Shown here: piece by piece, positions 23,039 to 31,902 of the stretch
How the letters are laid out: every line of letters begins with the position of its first letter
Position numbering within the stretch: position 1 is the first letter of the stretch
Source of the DNA: a bacterium BMS3Bbin13
GTDB taxonomy: Bacteria; Pseudomonadota; Gammaproteobacteria; 21-64-14
Direction: 5' to 3'
Assembly (NCBI GenBank): GCA_002897735.1
Contig: BDTW01000045.1
Coordinates: 1 to 33,851, forward strand
Length of the DNA: 33,851 nt
Translations under genes and position numbers: made by a program
Notes under the pieces: generated by a model
Told to the model about the DNA's origin: nothing
Database searches by the model: none
What the model saw: the letters and a program-made list of their open reading frames with translations, nothing else

Positions 23039-24481
23039 ATGGCCCACCTCCTCATCTCCGCCGCCCACAAGTCCTCCGGTAAGACCACTGTCACGATCGG
23101 GCTGTGCGCCGCCCTGGCGGGCGCCCGTCGGGTCGTGCAACCTTTCAAGAAAGGCCCCGATTTCATCGATCCGATGTGGCTGGGGCGTGCCGCGGGGCGT
23201 CCCTGCCATAACCTGGACTTCTATACGATGGGCGAGGCGGAGATCCTCGCCGTTCTGGCGCAACACGCGGCCACCGCCGACCTCGCACTGATCGAAGGCA
23301 ACAACGGCCTCTACGACGGCCTGGACCTCGACGGGAGCAACAGCAACGCCGCCCTCGCCCGCCTCACCGGCGCACCGGTCGTGTTGGTGATCGATGTGCG
23401 CGGCATAACCCGGGGCGTCGCGCCGCTGATCCTCGGCTATCAGGCCTTCGATCGGGAAATCCGCATCGCCGGAGTGATCCTCAATCAAGTCGGGGGTCGC
23501 CGCCACGAACACAAGCTGCGCGCGGTGATCGAGCACTACACGGACGTGCCGGTGCTGGGGGCGATCCACCGCGACCCGGAGCTGCAAGTAGTCGAACGCC
23601 ACCTCGGACTGGTGCCGAGCAGCGAGCACGGTGCCGCCGACGCCAAGATCGCCGCGATCGGTCGGGTGGTGGGTGCGCAGGTCGACCTCGACCGCCTGCT
23701 CGCGATCGCGCACGAGGCGACACCCCTCCCACCGCCCGCTGCGGCACATGCGGTCCCCACGGGCACACCGGACGTGCGCATCGGGATCGCCCGGGACGCC
23801 GCCTTCGGCTTCTATTACCCCGGCGACCTGGACGCGTTGCGATGCGCGGGGGCCGAGCTGGTGTTCTTCGACACCCTGCACGACACGCGGCTTCCGGATC
23901 TCGACGGCCTGTTCATCGGCGGCGGCTTCCCCGAAACGGCCATGGAACGGCTCGAGGCCAACCGCGCCCTGCGCGGCGAGATCCGTGTCCGGATCGAGGC
24001 CGGTCTGCCCACCTACGCCGAGTGCGGGGGGCTGATGTACCTGACCCGGAGCCTGTCCTGGCAGGGGCGGCGCTGCGAGATGGTGGGCGCGATCCCGGGC
24101 GACGTGGTCATGCACGAGCGGCCGCAGGGGCACGGCTACGTGCGCCTGGAGGAGAGCCCGGATGCCCCATGGCCCCCCGCCCCGGGATCGCCCCCGCGCG
24201 AGATCCGGGCGCACGAGTTTCATTACTCCAGCCTCGAGAACCTCGAGGGACCGACCACCTTCGCCTATCGTGTCCTGCGGGGTCACGGCATCGACGGTAC
24301 GCACGACGGCCTGATACGCAAGAACCTCCTGGCCTGCTACACGCATCTGCGGGACGTGGAGGGCAACCACTGGGCGGAGCGTTTCGTGCGCTTCGTCCAC
24401 GGCCGCCGCACCACCGGATCCGCGGGCCTATCCGGTCCCGGAAAGCCCGACTCCCGATCCCCTGCCGGGACTACCGCCTGA
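23039..24481 (+). CDS. dsrN: Siroheme amidase-like DsrN (cobyrinate a,c-diamide synthase family)
   Basis: DsrN resembles CbiA/CobB and is held to form the siro(heme)amide cofactor of DsrAB by glutamine-dependent amidation. The 480-residue chain has an ATP-binding P-loop SSGKTTVTIG (12-21), the DLALIEGNNGLYDG motif, and a C-terminal glutamine amidotransferase-like domain with the nucleophile Cys in YAECGGLMYL. ATG 23039 (MAHLLISAAHKSSGKT) is preferred because the P-loop then starts at the usual distance; an upstream frame from 22991 is Arg/Pro-rich. It is the last dsr gene here; no dsrR or dsrS follows. Confidence 0.95.
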   Translation: MAHLLISAAHKSSGKTTVTIGLCAALAGARRVVQPFKKGPDFIDPMWLGRAAGRPCHNLDFYTMGEAEILAVLAQHAATADLALIEGNNGLYDGLDLDGSNSNAALARLTGAPVVLVIDVRGITRGVAPLILGYQAFDREIRIAGVILNQVGGRRHEHKLRAVIEHYTDVPVLGAIHRDPELQVVERHLGLVPSSEHGAADAKIAAIGRVVGAQVDLDRLLAIAHEATPLPPPAAAHAVPTGTPDVRIGIARDAAFGFYYPGDLDALRCAGAELVFFDTLHDTRLPDLDGLFIGGGFPETAMERLEANRALRGEIRVRIEAGLPTYAECGGLMYLTRSLSWQGRRCEMVGAIPGDVVMHERPQGHGYVRLEESPDAPWPPAPGSPPREIRAHEFHYSSLENLEGPTTFAYRVLRGHGIDGTHDGLIRKNLLACYTHLRDVEGNHWAERFVRFVHGRRTTGSAGLSGPGKPDSRSPAGTTA

Positions 24482-24784
24482 TCACCACCACCGCGGCCGT
24501 CGTCGGACGGATCCGGCTCTCCGCCGAACCGGAGCACAGGGAAGGCCTCCCCTGCGCCTCGCCGCCAAACACGATTCGGAAACGCCGTCGCCCCCTATAC
24601 CGAGGATTCCGACCCGGTCCGGGCCGGAATCTGTTCCGCCGGCCGGGATTGTGCGTGGAATAAGGCCGCGAGGGACCACAAACCATGAGAAAACTGATAA
24701 ACTTTTGTTATATAGGGATCGGGAGATCCGTGGGTGGCGGGTAGGATCGGGTGCCCGCTGCAGTATGGTTCGAAATGACACGAT
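24482..24784. promoter_or_regulatory. 303-bp gap between dsrN and the histidine kinase
   Basis: The first part is GC-rich and holds the probable dsr terminator (24605-24631). The second part becomes AT-rich around 24680-24715, with TATATA at 24709-24714 and the small palindrome GGATC-GGGA-GATCC directly after it. The latter probably contains the kinase promoter, although no good -35 is evident. Confidence 0.35.
24605..24631 (+). terminator. Imperfect hairpin, probable end of the dsr operon
   Basis: GATTCCG-A-CCCGG and CCGGG-C-CGGAATC form a long stem with one mismatch, about 125 nt after dsrN. There is no T-tract, so it could be Rho-linked or mRNA-stabilising. Confidence 0.4.
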
Positions 24785-26443
24785 ATGCAGCGGGAAACCA
24801 AGCCCTCCGGGGACGAATGCCGGGATCGCTCCGCCCGACCGATCCCACCGGCGGCGGGTTGGTGCCCCAAGCGCGGCGCCGGCCTCTCTGCAAGCGGACT
24901 TTCGCTGCCATCACTGGGCATCGCCGCTGTCTTCGTCGTGTTGAGTGCCACCACCGTGGCGGCACTGATCCCCTTGGCACTGCCGACCGCTGGCCTCTTC
25001 GCGATCGTGGTCATCACTATTCCGCTGGGCGCCTTGAGTCTCGCCCTGCTCCACTTTCGCATCCACCACCAGCTCCTTGAGCCGCTGACCCATCTCCGGC
25101 ACTGGGCACTGCGGATGCAGGGCGGGAATCTCGCGGCCCGGATTCCGGAACCGGCGACCGGAGAATTTGCGGAACTCGCACGCGACATCAACCAACTCGC
25201 CGACAACTTGCAGACGCTCTCCCGGAGTCTCGACTTGCAGGTCCGGGAGCAAACCGCCCAACTCGTCCGGAAGACCCGGTCGCTGCAAATCCTCTACGGG
25301 ATGGCGGCCTGCATCAATGGCTCCCGCGACCTCAACGACCTGCTGAAACGCTTCCTCCCGGTATTGATGGATCTGGTCGGCGGCCGGGCGGGCGTGGTAC
25401 GCCTGCCGCGCCCGAACGGCTATATGGAGGTGGTCGCCAGCATGGGGCTCGATCCCCGCGTGCTGCACCGCGAACACTTCATGCCCGACGACTGCGGCCT
25501 GTGCGGCGAGGTGCTTCGCCTCGGCGCGACCGACTGCCAGGAAGGGCTCGATCCCTGCATGAATGCGCTTGGCATGCGCCTGTTCGGTAACGAGGCACTG
25601 GAGATGGTCGCCGTCCCGCTCATCCACCGCGGCCGCACTCTTGGTCTGTACAATCTGTTCCTCGAGCAGACCGGTACGCCGATGCGTTCGGAGATGAAGG
25701 AACTGCTCTCCAGCATCGGCCAGCACCTGGGCACCGCGATCGAGAAGACACGGCTCGAAGAACAGACCCGTGAACTGTCGGTCATGCAGGAACGCAACAT
25801 GATCGCCAACGAACTCCATGATTCGCTTGCCCAGACCCTGGCCAGTCTTCGTTTCCAGGTCCGGGTCCTGGATCAGACCGTACAGCAGTCCGGGAATTTC
25901 CAGACGATCCAGGAACTCGAGCAGGTGGAAAACAGCCTCGACGAGGCGTACTCGGACCTGCGCGACCTGATCGCCCATTGCCGGGTTCCGCTCGACAGCC
26001 CCGGCCTGGTGTCGGGCATCGAGAAGCTCATCTCGCGCTTCCGCAAAGAGAGTGGCATATCCGTGTACCTGCAGAACGAGTGGTGCAACGCACAGATCCC
26101 TTCGAGCCTCGAGATGCAGGTCGCCCGCATCGCCCAGGAGGCACTGGCCAATATCCGCAAGCACGCCAAGGCACACAACGTGCGCGTCCTGCTGCGCCGC
26201 GACGACGGCGGCAACCATCGACTGTTGGTGGAGGACGACGGCATCGGCTTCGACAGCCCCGTCACGGAAGGCGGAAAACCGGGAGAGCATCTGGGCCTGG
26301 TCATCATGCGGGAACGGGCCGGCCACATCGGGGGCGAGTTGCGCATCGAGAGCGAACCCGGCGAGGGCACCCGCATCGAGCTGTCCTTCCGCCACTCACC
26401 CGATCCGGTCATTCCACCGGTCGTATCCCGGGCGGCCTCATGA
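24785..26443 (+). CDS. NarX-like sensor histidine kinase with cysteine cluster
   Basis: This 552-residue membrane kinase has two adjoining helices (about 43-65 and 69-91) with almost no periplasmic loop, a HAMP segment (about 92-145), a coiled-coil linker, a GAF-like domain (about 180-320), a HisKA_3 dimerisation domain with phospho-acceptor His345 in ANELHDSLAQTL, and a HATPase domain (N-box QEALANIRKHAKAHN, G-box DDGIGFD). The central domain holds C237-x2-C240-x10-C251-x6-C258, reminiscent of the NarX cysteine region, and could bind an iron-sulfur cluster or sense redox state. Nitrate sensing in the periplasm is unlikely without a sensor domain. No clear Shine-Dalgarno precedes ATG 24785. 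It overlaps its regulator by 4 nt. Confidence 0.88.
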   Translation: MQRETKPSGDECRDRSARPIPPAAGWCPKRGAGLSASGLSLPSLGIAAVFVVLSATTVAALIPLALPTAGLFAIVVITIPLGALSLALLHFRIHHQLLEPLTHLRHWALRMQGGNLAARIPEPATGEFAELARDINQLADNLQTLSRSLDLQVREQTAQLVRKTRSLQILYGMAACINGSRDLNDLLKRFLPVLMDLVGGRAGVVRLPRPNGYMEVVASMGLDPRVLHREHFMPDDCGLCGEVLRLGATDCQEGLDPCMNALGMRLFGNEALEMVAVPLIHRGRTLGLYNLFLEQTGTPMRSEMKELLSSIGQHLGTAIEKTRLEEQTRELSVMQERNMIANELHDSLAQTLASLRFQVRVLDQTVQQSGNFQTIQELEQVENSLDEAYSDLRDLIAHCRVPLDSPGLVSGIEKLISRFRKESGISVYLQNEWCNAQIPSSLEMQVARIAQEALANIRKHAKAHNVRVLLRRDDGGNHRLLVEDDGIGFDSPVTEGGKPGEHLGLVIMRERAGHIGGELRIESEPGEGTRIELSFRHSPDPVIPPVVSRAAS

Positions 26444-27096
26444 CCATGCGCGTGTTGCTGATCGATGACCACGCCCTGTTCCGGGCCGGACTGCAGGGTC
26501 TGCTCGAGCAACGCGGCATCAAGGTGGCGGCGGCGGTGGGCGATGGGACGGAAGGACTGCGGCTGGCCCGGGACCTCGCGCCCGACGTCATCCTGCTGGA
26601 CCTGCGGATGCCCGAGATCAACGGGCTGGAAGTCCTGCACCGGCTGCGCGCCGGCGGCATGGAGATGCCCGTGGTGGTCCTGACCACCAGCAACGAAGAA
26701 TCGGACCTGGTCGCGTCGCTGCGCAACGGCGCCCAGGGCTATCTGCTCAAGGACATGGACCCCGATGAACTGGTCGGTGCCCTGCGTGACATCGTCGCCG
26801 GCAAGAATGTCGTCGCGCACCACCTGACCGACATGCTGGCGCGCGTGATACAGGGAGGGGGCTCCTCGGCCCCCGCCGGCCGACCCGATCCGTTCCTGGA
26901 ACTCACCCCGCGCGAGCGGGAAATCCTGCAACTGCTCGCCGAAGGTCAGAGCAACAAAATGATCGCCCGGAATCTGGACATCTCCGACGGTACGGTGAAG
27001 CTGCACGTCAAGTCGATCCTCCGGAAACTCGGCGTGCATTCGCGCGTGGAGGCGGCGGTGATGGCCGTGGAACGCGGCATCCCACGCAACGACTGA
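26440..27096 (+). CDS. NarL-type response regulator
   Basis: This 218-residue partner of the upstream kinase starts inside its stop codon (ATGA overlap). The receiver is complete: D9, D10, acceptor D54 (ILLDLRMPEI), Thr in VVLTTSN and Lys in YLLKD. A linker (about 137-150, GGGSSAPAGRPDP) leads to a LuxR/NarL helix-turn-helix (LTPREREILQLLAEGQSNKMIARNL, in part, then VKLHVKSILRKLGV). It probably regulates respiratory or sulfur genes; its position right after the dsr operon suggests but does not prove that dsr is a target. The linker codons match a GC-rich hairpin repeat. Confidence 0.93.
   Translation: MTMRVLLIDDHALFRAGLQGLLEQRGIKVAAAVGDGTEGLRLARDLAPDVILLDLRMPEINGLEVLHRLRAGGMEMPVVVLTTSNEESDLVASLRNGAQGYLLKDMDPDELVGALRDIVAGKNVVAHHLTDMLARVIQGGGSSAPAGRPDPFLELTPREREILQLLAEGQSNKMIARNLDISDGTVKLHVKSILRKLGVHSRVEAAVMAVERGIPRND
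26857..26880. repeat. GC-rich hairpin repeat inside the NarL-like linker
   Basis: GGGGGC (26857-26862) and GCCCCC (26869-26874) form a hairpin encoding the Gly/Ser/Ala/Pro linker. The unit is identical to 8771-8790 apart from a 4-base insertion (CTCG) in the loop, so the linker may derive from a dispersed repeat. Confidence 0.4.
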
Positions 27097-27128
27097 ATCA
27101 CCGGCCGCACGCGGGTGCGCAGGCCGCT

Positions 27129-27440
27129 TCAGACGTAGTGCTTACGTTCGTGTCGGCGCCGCCCGGCCTTCTGAATGACAATCCCCTTGATGGCGGAGAC
27201 CCCCGGGATCTCGATGCTCGGGTAGGCGTCATTGAGCGCGCGCAGCGACCAGCGTCCGCTCTCAATGATCAACTGCCGGAAGATATAATCCCCGTCGTGC
27301 ATCGCAACGACGTAGCTCCCGTTCTGCAGGACACCGCCGGGCTCCACCACAATCACCGTCCCGTCGGTGAACTCCGGCTCCATACTGTCGCCGAGCACTT
27401 GCAGGACGAACGGTTCGCTGGCGGCACAAGCGTCGTTCAT
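27129..27440 (-). CDS. S24-peptidase-fold (LexA/UmuD C-terminal-like) protein without DNA-binding domain
   Basis: This 103-residue protein consists only of the LexA-type peptidase fold. The nucleophile Ser19 is in the standard LGDSMEPEFTDGTVIVV context, and GSYVVAMHDGDYIFRQL is the second core block. At the place of the catalytic Lys (V-K-R-L in LexA) the sequence reads F-R55-Q-L, so the Ser-Lys dyad seems broken. No helix-turn-helix precedes it. The ATG at 27440 has GAGGAG 8 nt upstream. The basic tail (KAGRRRHERKHYV) may bind nucleic acid or a partner. It is not a prophage repressor by context, since no phage genes are near. Confidence 0.8.
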   Translation of the reverse strand: MNDACAASEPFVLQVLGDSMEPEFTDGTVIVVEPGGVLQNGSYVVAMHDGDYIFRQLIIESGRWSLRALNDAYPSIEIPGVSAIKGIVIQKAGRRRHERKHYV

Positions 27441-27685
27441 TCGTCGGACTCCTCGATCGGAAGGGGATGCAGGGCCAACCACAATGTTTTTCAGTTTACC
27501 AGATGGCGCCCGGCGCCGGAACGCACAAGCCCTGTCCGAGACTTCATCTATTTTCTGGAAAAGAAATCCATCGTGTTGTTTTATATCCCTCGATAGAAAA
27601 TCCGTAGAGCCCCCGCTTTCCGGCACCGTAGAGTGGGGAACGCCGGCCTGTGCGCGCACGAATCCCCCGAGAACCCCGTCCCGGA
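27441..27685 (-). promoter_or_regulatory. Upstream region of the S24-fold gene
   Basis: This 245-bp gap separates the ABC exporter's 3' end from the S24-fold gene. An AT-rich stretch at 27545-27600 contains the palindrome TTTTC-TG-GAAAA (27551-27562). A weak -35/-10 pair on the minus strand, TTCCGG and TAAACT with 17-bp spacing, lies at about 27491-27520. No gene is seen. Confidence 0.3.
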
Positions 27686-29512
27686 CTATTCGACTCCGCC
27701 CCCTGCGAGCCGCCCCTGACCCTCGGAGTAATCCTCCCGCTGCTGCAGGGTCCATAGCTTCGCGTACAGCCCATCACGCCCCAGGAGTTCCTCGTGGGTC
27801 CCCCGCTCCACGATCCGCCCGTGGTCGAGGACCAGAATCTGCGTCGCATCCACGATGCTCGAGAGCCGATGCGCAATCACCAACGTGGTGCGATGTGCGG
27901 CGACCTCACGTAGCGAGTACTGGATCGCCCGCTCCGAGGCCGAATCGAGACTCGAAGTCGCCTCGTCGAGAATCAGGATGGGCGGGTTCTTCAGGATCAC
28001 CCGCGCAAGAGCCACGCGTTGCTTCTCCCCCCCGGAGAGCTTGAGGCCGCGTTCGCCGACCACCGTGTCGTAGCCGCGCGGCAGCGACTCGATGAACTCA
28101 TGCACATGGGCCAGCCGTGCGGCGCGCACGATCGCCTCGCGCGGTGCCCCGGGGCGGGCGTAGGCGATGTTGAAATAGAGGGTGTCGTTGAACAGCACCG
28201 TGTCTTGCGGCACGATGCCGACCGCGTTGCGGGCGCTGCGCTGGGTGACCTCCCGCAGGTCCTGGCCGTCGATGCACACCGCGCCGGCGTCGACCTCGTA
28301 GAAGCGATAGAGCAACCGGGCGAGCGTGGACTTGCCGGCCCCCGACGGGCCGACCACCGCCACCTTGCACCCGGCCGGAATGACGAAATCGACGTCGGTC
28401 AGGATCGGGCGCTCGGGCTGGTAGGCGAAGTCCACGTGATCGAAGCGCACCTCCCCACCGCTCACCCGCAGCGGCGGTGCGCCCGGACGGTCGCGCACCT
28501 CGGGGTTGCGTTCGAGCAGCTTGAACAGCAGGTCCATATCCGCCAGGGCGTACTTGGTCTGCCGGTACACCACGCCGAGGAAATTGAGCGGCGTGAACAA
28601 TTGCAGCAGGAACGCATTGATCAGGACCAGGTCACCCAGGGTAAGGGAGCCGGCGGCAACACCCCGCGCGGCGAGAATCATGATACCGGTCACCGCGAGC
28701 GCGATGATCGCACCCTGACCGAAATTCAGCACCGACATGGAGGTCTGCGTACGGACCGCGATGTCCTCCCAATCATGCAGGGTCGCGTCGTAGCGACGCG
28801 ACTCGAAGGCTTCGTTGTTGAAATACTTGACGGTCTCGTAGTTGATCAGGCCGTCGATGGCCTGGTTGTTGGCTTGCGACTCCAGCGCGTTCATCCGGTG
28901 TCGGTATTCCATGCGCCACTCGGTGACCAGTAGCGTGAACACCACGTAGGCGACCACGGCACCGAGCGTGACCACCGTGAACAGGACGTCGTAGCGCGCC
29001 AGCAGAATTCCCACCACGAGGCCCACCTCCACCGCCGTGGGCAGGATATTGAAGACCATGTAGTTCAGCAGGGAACTCACACTGCGCGTGCCGCGATCGA
29101 GGTCGCGGGAGATCGCGCCGGTCCGGCGTTCCAGATGAAAGCGCAGTCCCAACGTATGCAGGTGATCGAGCACCCGGATCGACAGCCGGCGCATGGCGCG
29201 GTAGCGCACGCGCGCGAAGACGATGTCGCGCAGTTCGTTGAGCATCGCGCCGACCAGGCGTAGCGCCCCGTAGCCGATCAGAAGCGCGAGCGGAAGCACG
29301 AGCACCCTGTGAGTGCCGGCGTTCAGGTCATCTATGATGTATTTGAGTACCACCGGCACGCCGACCGACGCGCCCCGCGCGAGGATCAGAAACAGCAGCG
29401 CCGCCAAAACCCGACCCCGGTATTCCCAGAGGTAGGGCGCGAGGCGACGCAGGTTGCGCATGTCGTCCCGATCTTTGTGCGGCGTGTCGGTGTAGCGGAT
29501 GTGGGCGCTCAT
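27686..29512 (-). CDS. Atm1/HMT1-type ABC exporter, fused permease and ATPase
   Basis: This 608-residue half-transporter has an N-terminal six-helix exporter domain (about 20-310) and an ATPase (about 345-590). Walker A is GPSGAGKST, the signature is LSGGEKQR, Walker B is ILILDEATSSLD, and the H-loop is in LVIAHRLSS. The linker TKYALADMDLLFKLLE and FNIAYARPGA are typical of the Atm1/ABCB7/heavy-metal-tolerance group, which exports glutathione-linked sulfur or metal compounds. The transporter acts as a homodimer in the inner membrane. It has no clear Shine-Dalgarno. PhzF-like gene ends 85 nt upstream in the same direction. Confidence 0.92.
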   Translation of the reverse strand: MSAHIRYTDTPHKDRDDMRNLRRLAPYLWEYRGRVLAALLFLILARGASVGVPVVLKYIIDDLNAGTHRVLVLPLALLIGYGALRLVGAMLNELRDIVFARVRYRAMRRLSIRVLDHLHTLGLRFHLERRTGAISRDLDRGTRSVSSLLNYMVFNILPTAVEVGLVVGILLARYDVLFTVVTLGAVVAYVVFTLLVTEWRMEYRHRMNALESQANNQAIDGLINYETVKYFNNEAFESRRYDATLHDWEDIAVRTQTSMSVLNFGQGAIIALAVTGIMILAARGVAAGSLTLGDLVLINAFLLQLFTPLNFLGVVYRQTKYALADMDLLFKLLERNPEVRDRPGAPPLRVSGGEVRFDHVDFAYQPERPILTDVDFVIPAGCKVAVVGPSGAGKSTLARLLYRFYEVDAGAVCIDGQDLREVTQRSARNAVGIVPQDTVLFNDTLYFNIAYARPGAPREAIVRAARLAHVHEFIESLPRGYDTVVGERGLKLSGGEKQRVALARVILKNPPILILDEATSSLDSASERAIQYSLREVAAHRTTLVIAHRLSSIVDATQILVLDHGRIVERGTHEELLGRDGLYAKLWTLQQREDYSEGQGRLAGGGVE

Positions 29513-29597
29513 GGGTGTCGGTCAGGCGGATGAAGGGGGACGGTACTGAACGCCGCCCGCTGATGCAAACGACCCACCGCGGCGGCGCCTGCGCGGT

Positions 29598-30497
29598 TCA
29601 GTCCGGCAGCAGGATGGTCCCCTCCATCACCCGGACCGCATGGCCGCCGACCTGGATGGACCACGCATCGTCGGTGCCGCGCAGCGCCCGCACCGATACC
29701 CGGCCCGGGCGGCCGGCCTCGGCCCCCTGCTCGGCCGTGTACTCCAGGGTGCGCGCGCCGCGGCTCAGAAACCGCGCCACGTAGGCGGCGACCGAGCCGT
29801 TTCCGGAACCGCACACCGGGTCCTCCAGGACCCCCTCGCCGGGTGCGAAGGAGCGCAGCCGCACCCCCTCGCGGTACGTGGCGCCGCGCAGGCAAAACGC
29901 GGTCACTCCCACTGCGCCGATGCTCCGACAGCCCTCCTGGATGGCGATGAAATCCGGCCGCAACGCCGCGACCACATCCACCGAGGCAAGCGGCACGATC
30001 AACCAACGCACGCCGGTGGAGATCACCTGCAACGGGAGATCGGGGAGATCGCCGTAGCGGCATCCGAGCATCGACGCGCACTGCTCGCGGGTGATCCGCG
30101 CCTCGAACCACTCAGGCGGTGCCTGCGTCACGCGAAAGAAGGGACCCACCTCGGTGGGTTCGACATGGATCGGGATCACCCCCACCCCGCACTCCTGGTG
30201 CAGCACGAGCGGCGCGGTGGAGCCCCCCCCGCGCTCGTCCAAAACGGCGTAGGCGGCGGCGATGGTCGGATGCCCGGCGAAGGGCAGTTCGTTGCGCGGC
30301 GTGAAGATCCGCGCCCGGTAGTCGGCCTCGGCGTGCACCGGCTCGGAGAGAAACACGGTCTCCGATAGGTTCATCTCGCGCGCGATGGCCTGCAACACCG
30401 GGGTCGGCGCCCGCCCCGCGCCGAACACCACGGCCGCGGGGTTGCCCTGCAGCGGCACGCTCGTGAACACGTCGATCTGCGTGAAGCGGAGGTTCAT
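29598..30497 (-). CDS. PhzF-family isomerase-like protein
   Basis: This 299-residue protein has the PhzF/diaminopimelate epimerase-like fold. The start MNLRFTQIDVFTSVPLQGNP is diagnostic, the catalytic Glu is E46 in MNLSETVFL, and FTPRNELPFAGHPTIAAAYAVL, in part, and EDPVCGSGNGSVAAYVA are the other two conserved blocks. Real PhzF makes phenazine precursors, but most family members, including YddE, have no known substrate, and no other phenazine genes are present. It is therefore annotated by family only. It starts 81 nt after the AI-2E-family gene and is probably cotranscribed with the exporter. Confidence 0.92.
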   Translation of the reverse strand: MNLRFTQIDVFTSVPLQGNPAAVVFGAGRAPTPVLQAIAREMNLSETVFLSEPVHAEADYRARIFTPRNELPFAGHPTIAAAYAVLDERGGGSTAPLVLHQECGVGVIPIHVEPTEVGPFFRVTQAPPEWFEARITREQCASMLGCRYGDLPDLPLQVISTGVRWLIVPLASVDVVAALRPDFIAIQEGCRSIGAVGVTAFCLRGATYREGVRLRSFAPGEGVLEDPVCGSGNGSVAAYVARFLSRGARTLEYTAEQGAEAGRPGRVSVRALRGTDDAWSIQVGGHAVRVMEGTILLPD

Positions 30498-30578
30498 TGC
30501 ATCATCCCGCCGCTGCGCGTCGCTGGAGGCGCATTCCGCATACGGCGCCAGTATACCCCCGCAGGCCGCCCGACCGCC

Positions 30579-31703
30579 TCAACGCCCGAGAAACTCGCCG
30601 AGGTGCCGCAGCGAGGAGACGTGGTCGCAGACGATCTTCGCCGAGACGGTGATCGGCACCGCGAGCAGCACCCCGGCCACCCCCCAGATCCAACCCCAGA
30701 TGACCATCGCGACGAAGATTACGACCGGATTGAGCGCGAGCCGCTGCCCGAGGACGGCGGGCGTGATCAGTTGCCCCTCCACCGTCGCGAGGGCGATGAA
30801 CACGCCCGACACGAGCAGGGCGTGGCCGGGGTCCGGAAAGGTCACCAGCGCCACACCCCCAAGCACCACAGCGCTCACGGCCGCCCCCAGATAGGGCATG
30901 TAATTCAGCAACGCCACCATGAAGCCCCACAGTGCCGGGTCGGGCATACCCATCGCGTACGTGGCACCGGCCACCACCACCCCGAGCGCCCCGTTGATCA
31001 CCGTCTTGGTAACCAGATAGCGCACCATCTGACGCTCCATGCTGCGCGCAATGTGCACCGCGCGTCGCTTGTCGGCCTCGTGCTGGAGGACATGCACGAG
31101 CTTGTTCAGGAACACGTCACCGGAGGCGAGCAGGAAATACAGCAGGGCCAGAACGATGACCAGATTGAAGACGAGCTTGGGCGTGCCGGTGACCAGCATC
31201 GCGCCGAGACTGGGGCGCGAGACCACCACCGCCCGGGAGGCCGCACCACCCCCGAGGCTCGTGAGGTTGTCCACCGCATCCACGGCGCGCCTCACCTTTG
31301 CCAGTGGGGCACGGATATCCCGGATCTTGTGCTCGATTTGGGTCGCGGTCGCCGGCAGCTTCGTGACCCACGCGGCCAGTGGGCTAGACAGACTGTAGGC
31401 CCCCAGGCCGAGCACCGCCGACAACCCCACGACCACCGCGGCGGCGCCGACGCCGTACGGTACCCCGTAGCGGCGCAGGGCACGCGTAGCAGGCGTGAAC
31501 AGCATCCGCAGAAACAGTGCGAGCAACATGGGGACCAGCACCGGCCGGGCCAGGTACAGCGTGTAGAGAACGCCCAGGGCGAGCAGGCCGATATCGGCGA
31601 AGGTGCGCAGCCGCGCCCATCCATAGACCGGCTTCGCGGGCCGAGGCCCCTCGCCTCGCCGACCGGGCACGGCGCGCGACGGCGCTGGCGGACTCTTCGG
31701 CAT
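30579..31703 (-). CDS. AI-2E-family (TqsA/PerM-type) transporter
   Basis: This 374-residue membrane protein has about seven or eight hydrophobic helices (first pair about 30-65), a long extracytoplasmic/helical domain at about 90-170, and the C-terminal block typical of the family: LWGFMVALLNYMPYLGAAVSAVVLG, in part, LVSGVFIALATVEGQLITPAVLGQRLALNPVVIFVAMVIWGWIWG, in part. Members export diverse small molecules or ions (AI-2, Na+/H+), and the substrate here cannot be told. ATG 31703 has GGGAGG just upstream; the Arg/Pro-rich frame further upstream is discarded. Confidence 0.9.
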   Translation of the reverse strand: MPKSPPAPSRAVPGRRGEGPRPAKPVYGWARLRTFADIGLLALGVLYTLYLARPVLVPMLLALFLRMLFTPATRALRRYGVPYGVGAAAVVVGLSAVLGLGAYSLSSPLAAWVTKLPATATQIEHKIRDIRAPLAKVRRAVDAVDNLTSLGGGAASRAVVVSRPSLGAMLVTGTPKLVFNLVIVLALLYFLLASGDVFLNKLVHVLQHEADKRRAVHIARSMERQMVRYLVTKTVINGALGVVVAGATYAMGMPDPALWGFMVALLNYMPYLGAAVSAVVLGGVALVTFPDPGHALLVSGVFIALATVEGQLITPAVLGQRLALNPVVIFVAMVIWGWIWGVAGVLLAVPITVSAKIVCDHVSSLRHLGEFLGR

Positions 31704-31902
31704 CGGCCTCCCTGTATGCGCGACATGAACGGCGACACACACCGATTTTATCTTATCACCGCCCGGCCCCACCGCCGTTGCGGCGGGACAGCGATGGCGC
31801 ACACACCGGGGCGTCTGCGGCGGATCCCGCCGGGGAACGGTCAGACAGGGGATATCGCGCCGGCATGCGGACCGACCGGAGTAAACCGGAGCGGACGAAT
31901 TC

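Noticed and set aside
24785-27096. True narX-narL nitrate sensing pair
   Set aside because: The kinase has no periplasmic nitrate-binding domain and no nitrate reductase genes lie in the window.
27129-27440. Prophage repressor or lexA
   Set aside because: No helix-turn-helix domain, no Ala-Gly cleavage region and no phage genes nearby.
29598-30497. Phenazine biosynthesis gene phzF
   Set aside because: Only the family fold is supported; no other phenazine genes are present, so the specific enzyme name is not used.
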